NCBI GenBank assembly: GCA_017647225.1
Contig: JAGCLA010000046.1
Span: 62,001 to 126,000, forward strand
DNA: 64,000 nucleotides
DNA from: Bacteroidaceae bacterium
GTDB taxonomy: Bacteria; Bacteroidota; Bacteroidia; Bacteroidales; Bacteroidaceae
Reading direction: 5' to 3'
Below the pieces are notes generated by a model that saw nothing but the letters and a program-made list of their open reading frames with translations, made no database searches and was not told the origin of the DNA. Shown one piece after another: positions 49,234-56,274 of this stretch (positions are counted from its first letter, which is position 1; every line of letters starts with the position of its first letter). The translations under genes and the position numbers were made by a program.

Positions 49234-49560
49234 CTTGCGCAAGCGAGTGGGTGAAAATTTATTTTCACACGCAACGAGTGTAGCCAAGGTTGCACGAAGT
49301 GAAAACGGAGATCTGAAAGCTTGTGCAAGCGAGTGGGTGAAAATTTATTTTCACACGCAACGAGTGTAGCCAAAGTTGCACGAAGTGAAAACGGAGATCT
49401 GAAAACTGAAAATTTGTGCAAGCGAGTGAGTGAAAATTCATTTTCACACGCAACGAGCGAAGCCAAATTTGCACGAAGTGAAAACTTGTGCAAGCGAGTG
49501 GGTGGAAGCAAGATTACACACGCAACGAGCACAGCCAAGGTTGCACGCAGTGAAAGCTGA
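49234..49560. repeat. Four tandem imperfect copies of an 82-93 base unit
   Basis: Copies begin near 49234, 49320, 49413 and 49495. Each holds a short palindrome (CTTGTGCAAG), a hairpin GTGAAAAT-TT-ATTTTCAC, and a GCAAC...GTTGC stem. The units are repeated along their full length, with no unique spacers. They sit between the TPR gene and gapA, preceded by ATCTGAAA micro-repeats. The frames they open on both strands are repeat-derived and not taken as genes. Confidence 0.85.
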
Positions 49561-49636
49561 GAGTTGTAAAAGTTTTCACCTTTGCGTTTTAACTTTTCCG
49601 TTCCTATAAACTCTATACCTTATTATATATATAAAG

Positions 49637-49667
49637 AATCCGGGCGCGTCAATGACGCGCCCGGATT
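49637..49667. terminator. gapA terminator
   Basis: Perfect 15-base GC-rich arms AATCCGGGCGCGTCA/TGACGCGCCCGGATT around one base, 22 bases after the gapA stop. Confidence 0.85.
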
Positions 49668-49689
49668 TATTTAACTTCTAACGGATTTA

Positions 49690-50715
<1,026 letters not shown>

Positions 50716-50741
50716 TTAAAAGGTTAAAAAAATCCTTAATA

Positions 50742-50828
50742 TTATCCACAGTTACAGTATTCAGCAGCCCGGCATGCCACGAACAGCAGTGCAACTGCAA
50801 CACAAATAGCAAACTTAACTACTTTCAT
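50742..50828 (-). CDS. Very small lipoprotein upstream of gapA
   Basis: 28 residues: a basic start (MKVVKF), a hydrophobic core (AICVAVALLFVAC, lipobox-like with Cys near residue 19) and a short tail RAAEYCNCG. It is below the size normally annotated. The signal-like pattern and position 41 bases before gapA on the same strand support it, and the proposed gapA promoter lies upstream of it. Function unknown; it could be a leader peptide. Confidence 0.5.
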   Translation of the reverse strand: MKVVKFAICVAVALLFVACRAAEYCNCG

Positions 50829-50852
50829 ACTTATATAATCATTTTCAAAATG

Positions 50853-50860
50853 CCAAAATA
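50853..50860 (-). promoter_or_regulatory. Promoter of small lipoprotein and gapA, -7 box
   Basis: TATTTTGG on the minus strand, one base off consensus, 24 bases before the small ORF. Confidence 0.4.
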
Positions 50861-51125
50861 GCACAAACTAATGAGATATAAAACAATCTTTAACACCCAC
50901 TAACGAGCTTTGCCTATTTTCGCAATGCAAATTTAAGAAAATGTTTTCATATTCAATGCAAGAAAACCACTTAAATAATGAAAAAGTTAAAAGAAAAATC
51001 ACTTTTTGTGGCAAAGAAACAGGCTGAAGCACAAATATTACATTTGCGACACATCAATCGACAAAAAAATAGAGAAAGCTTGAATATTTTTTTCATCAAA
51101 GCAGATATTTTTTCATAATTCTTCT
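50861..51125. other. Intergenic stretch without recognised gene
   Basis: AT-rich divergent spacer between the gapA and mscL-remnant promoters. No ORF, RNA or clear repeat seen. Confidence 0.5.
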
Positions 51126-51140
51126 TAACTTTGCAAAGTT
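51126..51140 (+). promoter_or_regulatory. Promoter of the mscL remnant, with dyad
   Basis: -7 box TAACTTTG (51126-51133) lying in the palindrome AACTTTGCAAAGTT. Similar dyads overlie the guaA promoter and that of the lipoprotein at 55.5 kb. Confidence 0.55.
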
Positions 51141-51182
51141 AATACAAAGTCATTTTTAGACACATATTAATTAAACACTACT

Positions 51183-51284
51183 ATGGGAAAGTTTCTTCAG
51201 GATTTCAAAACCTTTGCAATGCAAAGTCGCATTATCGACATGCCTGTCGGTGCAGTTATCCGTGAAGAAATACAGCGCGCATAA
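51183..51284 (+). pseudogene. mscL: Truncated mscL (mechanosensitive channel) remnant
   Basis: 33-codon ORF beginning MGKFLQDFKTFAMQ and continuing IIDMPVGAVI, which matches the N-terminus and first-helix start of MscL (KFxxDFKxFAxxGNVxDLAVGVVIG). The frame stops after REEIQRA instead of continuing through the two membrane helices of a channel of about 140 residues. Promoter and terminator are both intact, so it is probably still transcribed. From memory, mscL lies between gapA and guaA in Bacteroides genomes, which fits decay in place. A functional short peptide cannot be excluded. Confidence 0.6.
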
Positions 51285-51286
51285 AC

Positions 51287-51315
51287 GAGAGTGAAACCTT
51301 GTGGTTTTCACTCTC
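51287..51315 (+). terminator. Terminator after the mscL remnant
   Basis: GAGAGTGAAA/TTTCACTCTC arms followed by a run of eight T. Confidence 0.85.
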
Positions 51316-51369
51316 ATTTTTTTTAGAAAAGTTAGTGACTACCCTATTGTAGAAAAAAAGAAAAAAAAG

Positions 51370-51384
51370 TAACTTCGCAAAGTT
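51370..51384 (+). promoter_or_regulatory. guaA promoter with dyad
   Basis: -7 box TAACTTCG within AACTTCGCAAAGTT, 39 bases before guaA. Confidence 0.55.
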
Positions 51385-51415
51385 AAATAAGAAACCAATT
51401 TAATATTTCAAGAAT

Positions 51416-52723
51416 ATGAAACAGGACATGATTGTCATCTTAGACCTCGGCAGCCACGAAAATACCGTGCTTGCAAGAGCTATCCGCGCTTTGGGTGTTT
51501 ACAGTGAGATTTATCCTCACGACATTACAGTAGAAGAACTCAAGGCCCTTCCTAATGTAAAAGGTATAATAATAAACGGTGGTCCTAACAACGTTATCGA
51601 CGGTGTAGCCATTGATGTAAACCACGACATCTACGAGGCAGGTTTCCCTGTTATGGCAGCAGGCCACGACAAGGCACTTTGCGATGTTAAAATTGCAGAA
51701 ATCGGCAACGACGTAGAAGTTGTAAAAGAGGCTGTTAAGGAGTTCGTTCTCGACACATGTAAGGCCGAGAAGAACTGGAACATGACAAACTTCGTTAACG
51801 ACCAGGTAGAACTCATTCGCCGTCAGGTTGGTGACAAGAAGGTTTTGCTTGCCCTCTCAGGTGGTGTTGACAGTTCTGTTGTTGCAGCACTTCTTCTCAA
51901 GGCTATCGGCGACAACCTCGTTTGCGTACACGTAAACCACGGTTTGATGCGTAAGGGCGAGAGCGAAGCTGTTGTTGACGTATTCAGCAAGCAGTTGTGT
52001 GCAAACCTCGTTTATGTTGACGCTACAGACCGTTTCCTCAACTTACTTGAAGGCGTTGCCGACCCAGAGCAGAAGCGCAAGATTATCGGTGGCGAGTTCA
52101 TTCGCGTCTTCGAAGAAGAGGCACGCAAGCTCGACGGTATCGATTTCCTTGGTCAGGGAACAATCTACCCCGACATTGTAGAGAGCGGTACAAAGACAGC
52201 AAAGATGGTCAAGAGCCACCACAACGTAGGCGGCTTGCCCGAAGACTTGCAGTTCGAGTTGGTAGAGCCTATCCGTCAGTTGTTCAAGGACGAGGTACGT
52301 GCTTGTGGTCTTGAGCTCGGCTTGCCATATGACATGGTTTACCGTCAGCCATTCCCAGGCCCCGGTTTGGGTGTACGTTGCCTTGGTGCAATCACACGCG
52401 ACCGTTTGGAAGCATTGCGCGAGAGCGATGCTATCCTTCGCGAAGAGTTCAAGAACGCAGGTCTTGACAAGACAGTATGGCAGTACTTTACAGTAGTACC
52501 CGACTTCAAGTCAGTAGGTGTACGCAACAACGCACGTTCATACGACTGGCCGGTAATCATCCGCGCCGTGAACACTGTTGATGCCATGACAGCAACAATA
52601 GAGCAAATTGAGTGGCCAATTTTGTTAAAGATAACCGACCGCATACTCGCAGAAGTTCCAAATATCAACCGCGTATGCTACGATATGTCACCAAAACCAT
52701 CAGCAACAATTGAGTGGGAGTAA
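51416..52723 (+). CDS. guaA: GMP synthase with degenerate glutaminase domain
   Basis: 435 residues against about 510-525 for usual GuaA. The ATP-pyrophosphatase part is complete: PP-loop LSGGVDSSV (148-155), KSHHNVGGLP, PFPGPGLGVR and the terminal PKPSATIEWE. The N-terminal class I amidotransferase is recognisable (ILDLGSHENTVLARAIRALGVYSEIYP, INGGP) but shortened by about 75 residues. The nucleophile loop (GVCYGMQ in E. coli) reads AAGHDKA, placing Gly83 at the Cys, and the His-Pro-Glu segment is gone. It should make GMP from XMP with free ammonia or a separate glutaminase. Confidence 0.95.
   Translation: MKQDMIVILDLGSHENTVLARAIRALGVYSEIYPHDITVEELKALPNVKGIIINGGPNNVIDGVAIDVNHDIYEAGFPVMAAGHDKALCDVKIAEIGNDVEVVKEAVKEFVLDTCKAEKNWNMTNFVNDQVELIRRQVGDKKVLLALSGGVDSSVVAALLLKAIGDNLVCVHVNHGLMRKGESEAVVDVFSKQLCANLVYVDATDRFLNLLEGVADPEQKRKIIGGEFIRVFEEEARKLDGIDFLGQGTIYPDIVESGTKTAKMVKSHHNVGGLPEDLQFELVEPIRQLFKDEVRACGLELGLPYDMVYRQPFPGPGLGVRCLGAITRDRLEALRESDAILREEFKNAGLDKTVWQYFTVVPDFKSVGVRNNARSYDWPVIIRAVNTVDAMTATIEQIEWPILLKITDRILAEVPNINRVCYDMSPKPSATIEWE
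52712..52723 (+). other. Possible attachment site, left copy (guaA 3' end)
   Basis: GAGTGGGAGTAA, the last codons of guaA, is repeated at 54833-54844 with further similarity downstream (A-run then GAG). The guaA 3' end is a known integration site for genomic islands in other bacteria. Confidence 0.45.
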
Positions 52724-52760
52724 TAAAAAAGAGAGCTTCGGCTCTCTTTTTTATTACTCC
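52717..52760 (+). terminator. guaA terminator, extended inverted repeat
   Basis: Twenty-base arms starting in the last guaA codons, centre GAGAGC-TTCG-GCTCTC, with A and T runs. Shortened versions precede repeat copies at 53.02 and 55.21 kb. Confidence 0.88.
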
Positions 52761-52768
52761 TTCCGAAG

Positions 52769-52875
52769 CAATTACAAAGCAATGGTCACGCGTAGCATAG
52801 CCAAAGGTTATGCCGCGTGGGTTGCGGTCGCAAAGCGATTGTAATTGATTCAATGGGATGGCCCCGAGGGGGACA
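52769..52875 (+). repeat. Structured repeat, copy 1 (type A)
   Basis: Predicted three-way junction: outer stem CAATTACAA/TTGTAATTG, stem CACGCG/CGCGTG extended by GCATAGCC/GGTTATGC, and GTCGC/GCGAT. Then ATTGATTCAAT and a CCCC/GGGG hairpin. The other copies keep the stems with different bases. Confidence 0.75.
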
Positions 52876-52914
52876 ACTATTTTACTACAAGAGCTACCTA
52901 TATAGAACATAGGA

Positions 52915-53015
52915 ACAATAGTCGCACGTAGCACAGGCGAAGTTTGTGCCGTGCGGGATACGTTTGCCGTAGGCAACATTGAAGTCCTCAATGGGAGTTG
53001 CCCCAAGAGGGCAAA
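52915..53015 (+). repeat. Structured repeat, copy 2 (type B)
   Basis: Stems CGCACG/CGTGCG, GCACA/TGTGC, TTGCC/GGCAA, ATTGA/TCAAT and TTGCCC/GGGCAA in the same order as copy 1. The outer stem is short. Confidence 0.75.
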
Positions 53016-53064
53016 CAGTAAAAAAAGAGAGCTTCGGCTCTCTTTTTTATTACTCCTTCCGAAG

Positions 53065-53168
53065 CAATTACGAAGCAATGGTCACGCGAAGTGCCGCAAG
53101 GTGGCACCGCGTGGGTTGCGGTCGCAAAGCGATTGTAATTGATTCAATGGGATGGCCCCGAAGGGGAC
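53065..53168 (+). repeat. Structured repeat, copy 3 (type A)
   Basis: Nearly identical to copy 1, but the apical stem is GTGCC/GGCAC instead of GCATAGCC/GGTTATGC: sequence changed, pairing kept. Preceded by the GAGAGC-TTCG-GCTCTC hairpin. Confidence 0.75.
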
Positions 53169-53211
53169 AACTATTTTACTACAAGAGTTGCCTATATAGA
53201 ACATAGGAACA

Positions 53212-53306
53212 ACAGTCGCACGTAGCACAGGCGAAGTTTGTGCCGTGTGGGATACGTTTATCAAAGATAACATAGACGTTTTCAATGGGAGAGCCGCAAC
53301 GCGGCT
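53212..53306 (+). repeat. Structured repeat, copy 4 (type B)
   Basis: As copy 2, but with TTATC/GATAA for TTGCC/GGCAA and AGCCGC/GCGGCT for TTGCCC/GGGCAA. Runs into the HTH ORF. Confidence 0.75.
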
Positions 53307-53452
53307 ACAATCACCCCACAGAGCAGAAGAAAGAGGAATACAAAGAGGTTATTTCATTCTTGAAGCGTGGTTACTCTGTAAGAAACACAGCAAAGTTATC
53401 CTATGTTAGCGTTAGTACAGTACAAAGAGTGAAAAGAGAGTTTTGTATTTAA
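53285..53452 (+). pseudogene. Recombinase-like C-terminal HTH fragment
   Basis: 55-codon frame. The body EVISFLKRGYSVRNTAKLSY followed by VSVSTVQRVKREF is a helix-turn-helix of the kind at the C-terminus of Bacteroidales serine recombinases (resolvase/invertase family). No catalytic domain lies upstream, where repeat copy 4 begins instead. The ATG at 53285 is within the repeat's 3' hairpin region. Most likely a remnant of the integrase of the island; a free-standing small DNA-binding protein is the alternative. Confidence 0.55.
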
Positions 53453-53575
53453 TTTGAATTTTGTTTGTAAGTTATTGCTCCTGGCGAAGCCGGGAGCAAT
53501 AACTTTATAAATACATTTTTATTTATTTCATTATAAATAGAACATTAATTAACCAAAAGCATTTCATTTATGCTA

Positions 53576-53606
53576 TTGATTTTAACAATTAATAGTAATA
53601 CTTTTG
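53576..53606 (+). promoter_or_regulatory. Promoter of the ORFan pair
   Basis: TTG at 53576, a 20-base gap, and -7 box TACTTTTG (53599-53606), 53 bases upstream of the ORF at 53659. Confidence 0.55.
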
Positions 53607-53658
53607 TTACTAAAATAACATTATACAACCAAAGTTATACCATTAATACTATATCAAT

Positions 53659-54432
53659 ATGCTAACCATTGGATATATAGCAAGTATTACAGATGACAAA
53701 ATCCTTGTAAGATATACCGAGTACGACTCTATCAAGTATGTTTATAATACGACAATATCTACTAGCCCGTTTCAAATTGGCGACATTGTATTAATAGACA
53801 TAAACGGGGAAAAAAGCGTTGAGAATATAACGAAAATTACAGAAAGTAAAAATATTGAATATGAAGTCTTATATAGTTATCAGCATCTATTATACAACAT
53901 CGGATTAAAGAAGTATGAAACTGAAAACTTTTATAAAGAACTGAAAATACACAAAGTATCACAAATAACAATATCTATATTATCAAATATCTTGCAAGAT
54001 GATTATTTTACAATTTTAGTTAATTACATCAATAAATTTAATATCTATGATTTTTCTAACAAATTTAGAATTAATATAGTAACATATCTCCACAAAACAA
54101 ATGACGGAGATACAGATGAACGATATGAATTATGTTTTCCGCAAACGGAATCCAGTTATATAAAATCATTTTATCCACAATATGGCGGTTGGTCTCAATG
54201 TTGCGTAAACAATTATCCAAAGCAAAGACCTTATGAAACATACAAACAAGCTGTTTTTAGATTAGAAAACGAAATCAAATCAAATCTAATAGAACGCTAC
54301 TCTAAAGAAAAACATTTAATACATTTAATCCAAGAATGTATTCTTATTAAAGAAGAATATCAGAAAGAGAGAAATAGAATTTACAAAGAAGCTAACAAAT
54401 ATTTAGGTTACCCAATACCTGATTTTATATAA
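53659..54432 (+). CDS. AT-rich ORFan, 257 residues
   Basis: Not recognised. No signal peptide or membrane segment. The N-terminal about 60 residues look like a small beta barrel (YIASITDDKILVRYTEYDS, FQIGDIVLIDINGE), the middle is helical and the C-terminus is a charged helix (IKEEYQKERNRIYKEANKYL). A cysteine pair occurs in GGWSQCCVNN. Base composition is far more AT-rich than the flanking housekeeping genes, suggesting transfer. It has its own promoter and lies between clusters of structured repeats. The next ORF starts six bases after its stop, so the two may function together. Confidence 0.7.
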   Translation: MLTIGYIASITDDKILVRYTEYDSIKYVYNTTISTSPFQIGDIVLIDINGEKSVENITKITESKNIEYEVLYSYQHLLYNIGLKKYETENFYKELKIHKVSQITISILSNILQDDYFTILVNYINKFNIYDFSNKFRINIVTYLHKTNDGDTDERYELCFPQTESSYIKSFYPQYGGWSQCCVNNYPKQRPYETYKQAVFRLENEIKSNLIERYSKEKHLIHLIQECILIKEEYQKERNRIYKEANKYLGYPIPDFI

Positions 54433-54438
54433 GTTATT

Positions 54439-54723
54439 ATGAAATATAAATATACACTTATGTTCAACGAACAAGAATTTGTTGCCGTCTGCCGTAAAAC
54501 AGATTATGAGAACAACAACATTGGCGATGGCATATTTCTTGTATACAAAAAAGAATGGGAAGATACTGATGATTATTCCATAAAAACATTTGACTTACTT
54601 TTGACATCAGTTAAGAATAATACTATAAAACTATATCCAGCCCCAAACAATGCAGTAGTTATTGTACAATCCTTACCATATTCAAGAAAAGAAGATTATA
54701 TGATATTACCCAACAAATTATAA
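54439..54723 (+). CDS. AT-rich ORFan, 94 residues, paired with the preceding gene
   Basis: Not recognised. Small, soluble, acidic protein (MKYKYTLMFNEQEFVAVCRK, GIFLVYKKEWEDTDDYSIK) with predicted beta strands. It follows the 257-residue ORFan by six bases on the same strand, with the same AT-rich composition, so it is probably cotranscribed. A two-gene unit of unknown function in an island could be an immunity/toxin or defence pair, but no motif supports this. Confidence 0.65.
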   Translation: MKYKYTLMFNEQEFVAVCRKTDYENNNIGDGIFLVYKKEWEDTDDYSIKTFDLLLTSVKNNTIKLYPAPNNAVVIVQSLPYSRKEDYMILPNKL

Positions 54724-54832
54724 TTATCGACACCAGTCCTTGACACCAGTTCGCTAAATTAAGTACAAGAAATTGTATTAAAGTATTGATAATTAAGTTA
54801 AAATATTTAGCACAAATTTAACTGTTCTAGTC

Positions 54833-54844
54833 GAGTGGGAGTAA
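54833..54844 (+). other. Possible attachment site, right copy
   Basis: GAGTGGGAGTAA, identical to the last 12 bases of guaA at 52712-52723. Confidence 0.45.
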
Positions 54845-54886
54845 GAAAAAAAGAGCCGAATCGGCTCTTTTTTTTCTTACTCCCAC
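54835..54886 (+). terminator. Terminator after the ORFan pair
   Basis: Long inverted repeat GTGGGAGTAAG-A-run-GAGCCGA and complement with one bulged T. Its layout copies the guaA terminator. Confidence 0.8.
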
Positions 54887-54891
54887 CGAGC

Positions 54892-54996
54892 CAATCGCAG
54901 AGCCATAGGTCAAGCGTAGTGCTGACGAAGGTAGCACCGCTTGGGTGGCGATTGCGAAGCAACTGCGATTGGGTCAATTATTTTGCTTGCAAAATG
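54892..54996 (+). repeat. Structured repeat, copy 5 (type C)
   Basis: Outer stem CAATCGCAG/CTGCGATTG, stem CAAGCG/CGCTTG, apical GTGCT/AGCAC, TTGC/GCAA, and ATTTTGC/GCAAAAT. All stems differ in sequence from type A but pair fully. Confidence 0.72.
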
Positions 54997-55003
54997 ATAG
55001 AGG

Positions 55004-55088
55004 CAATCACTGAGTAACAGTCACGCAAAGCGTGGGATACGGTTGCGATGCAACAGTGATTGACTCAATTACATAAAGCAAAATGATA
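55004..55088 (+). repeat. Structured repeat, copy 6 (type C, minimal)
   Basis: Outer stem CAATCACTG/CAGTGATTG, short CACGC-AAA-GCGTG and GTTGC-GAT-GCAAC. The apical extension is missing. Shortest form of the junction. Confidence 0.72.
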
Positions 55089-55103
55089 GAAAACGTACAT
55101 GAG

Positions 55104-55203
55104 TAACAGTCGCACGTAGCACAGGCGAAGTTTGTGCCGTGCGGGATACGTTTGCAGTAGGCAACATTGAAGTCCTCAATGGGAGTTGCCCCAAGAGGGC
55201 AAA
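55104..55203 (+). repeat. Structured repeat, copy 7 (type B)
   Basis: Nearly identical to copy 2 (CGCACG, GCACA/TGTGC, ATTGA/TCAAT, TTGCCC/GGGCAA). Confidence 0.75.
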
Positions 55204-55242
55204 CAGTAAAAAAAGAGACTCTTTTTTATTACTCCTTCCGAA

Positions 55243-55336
55243 GCAATGGTCACGCGTAGCATAGCCAAAGGTTATGCCGCGTGGGTTACGGTCGCGAAGC
55301 GATTGTAATTGATTCAATGGGAGGCCCCAAAGGGGA
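55243..55336 (+). repeat. Structured repeat, copy 8 (type A, 5' truncated)
   Basis: As copy 1 but the 5' strand of the outer stem is lost by a small deletion between GAAGCAA-like direct repeats. The preceding terminator hairpin is also shortened to a GAG-A-CTC centre. Confidence 0.72.
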
Positions 55337-55402
55337 CAAACACCTTCCTATAAAAACAGCCTATATAGAGCGCAACGTAGTTGCAAGAATACATACTAAA
55401 AT

Positions 55403-55440
55403 TTGGATTAATTAAAGTTTGCAATTAACTTTACAAAGTT
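55403..55440 (+). promoter_or_regulatory. Promoter of the island lipoprotein gene
   Basis: TTG at 55403, 20-base gap, TAACTTTA (55426-55433), within the dyad AACTTTACAAAGTT. Confidence 0.5.
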
Positions 55441-55475
55441 CAAAGACTATATAAATACAAATACTATAATATATT

Positions 55476-56159
55476 ATGAAAAACGTTTTTTTACTATTAT
55501 TTTCAAGTATTTTAATATTTAGTTCGTGTACTCAAATAAATAAAGTATTAGCAGAAGAACTGGTTTCTAATTTCATTAAAGATAATCTTACGTACCCTGA
55601 AAGTTATGAATCTATATCTACGCAAATTGATAGTAGTTATATAAATTTGTCAAAAATGGAAGAAATCATAGAACTTACAGAAGATTGCAATGATTTATAT
55701 GATAAAATCAGAACTCTAAAACGAAGAATAGAGTCTGCTCAATCAACAATGGAAATTTATACTCCTAAAAATGGGATGTTTAATTCAGAACATTCAAGAG
55801 GTAACTATAATCGTGCAAAGGCAGAAATAGAAGAATACGTATTGGAATTTAAACAATTAAATCCCAAACTTGAGGAAAAAGTGTTAGCATTAAGAAATTC
55901 AACAAACGACCTCTACGACAGTGAGATTAACGGTTGGGCAGTTACCCATCGTTTCCGTTGCCAAAATGACTATGGAGTACAAATGCCACCTCAGGAAATG
56001 GTTTTTTTCTGTGATTTATATTTTGAGAGATGCCAAGGTTGGACAATAAAACAAATAGACTCATTCTTTGAGATTATTGAATGTGTAAATGAATCTGAAA
56101 CAGATAAAGCATTGTTGAATAATCTGCAAGACATTCGATACATATTTAATTACTTTTAA
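55476..56159 (+). CDS. Island lipoprotein, coiled coil
   Basis: 227 residues. Lipoprotein signal (VFLLLFSSILIFSSC, lipid Cys near residue 18), then helical charged segments with coiled-coil character (about 60-145: LYDKIRTLKRRIESAQSTM, AEIEEYVLEFKQLNPKLEE). The C-terminal part contains several cysteines and aromatics (HRFRCQNDYG, CDLYFERCQGW). Family not recognised. AT-rich like the ORFans, and separated from them by four repeats. Ends just before the phage-like cassette. Confidence 0.72.
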   Translation: MKNVFLLLFSSILIFSSCTQINKVLAEELVSNFIKDNLTYPESYESISTQIDSSYINLSKMEEIIELTEDCNDLYDKIRTLKRRIESAQSTMEIYTPKNGMFNSEHSRGNYNRAKAEIEEYVLEFKQLNPKLEEKVLALRNSTNDLYDSEINGWAVTHRFRCQNDYGVQMPPQEMVFFCDLYFERCQGWTIKQIDSFFEIIECVNESETDKALLNNLQDIRYIFNYF

Positions 56160-56239
56160 TACATATTCCCCAAGAATGATATTTTAATTCTAATCTTTCG
56201 TCACAATTCTTTAACACCATTTACAATTCAAACAATCAA

Positions 56240-56271
56240 CTCTCCCCACCCTCGTTTGAGTGTGGGGAGAG
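56240..56271. terminator. Terminator at the end of the phage-like cassette
   Basis: CTCTCCCCAC/GTGGGGAGAG around a 12-base loop, directly after the 959-residue gene and between two converging units. Confidence 0.7.
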
Positions 56272-56274
56272 CCA

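Noticed and set aside
49200..49538. Minus-strand ORF of 112 residues
   Set aside because: It consists only of translated repeat units with no protein-like features.
49200..49560. CRISPR array
   Set aside because: Units are similar along their whole length and vary between 82 and 93 bases; there are no constant repeats with unique spacers and no cas genes nearby.
52665..53285. Frames of 67-137 residues on the minus strand after guaA
   Set aside because: They run through repeats and terminator hairpins; similarity between them reflects the DNA repeat.
52769..55336. tRNA or retron RNA in the structured repeats
   Set aside because: No T-arm consensus, anticodon arm of fixed size or acceptor stem as in tRNA, and no reverse transcriptase gene nearby.
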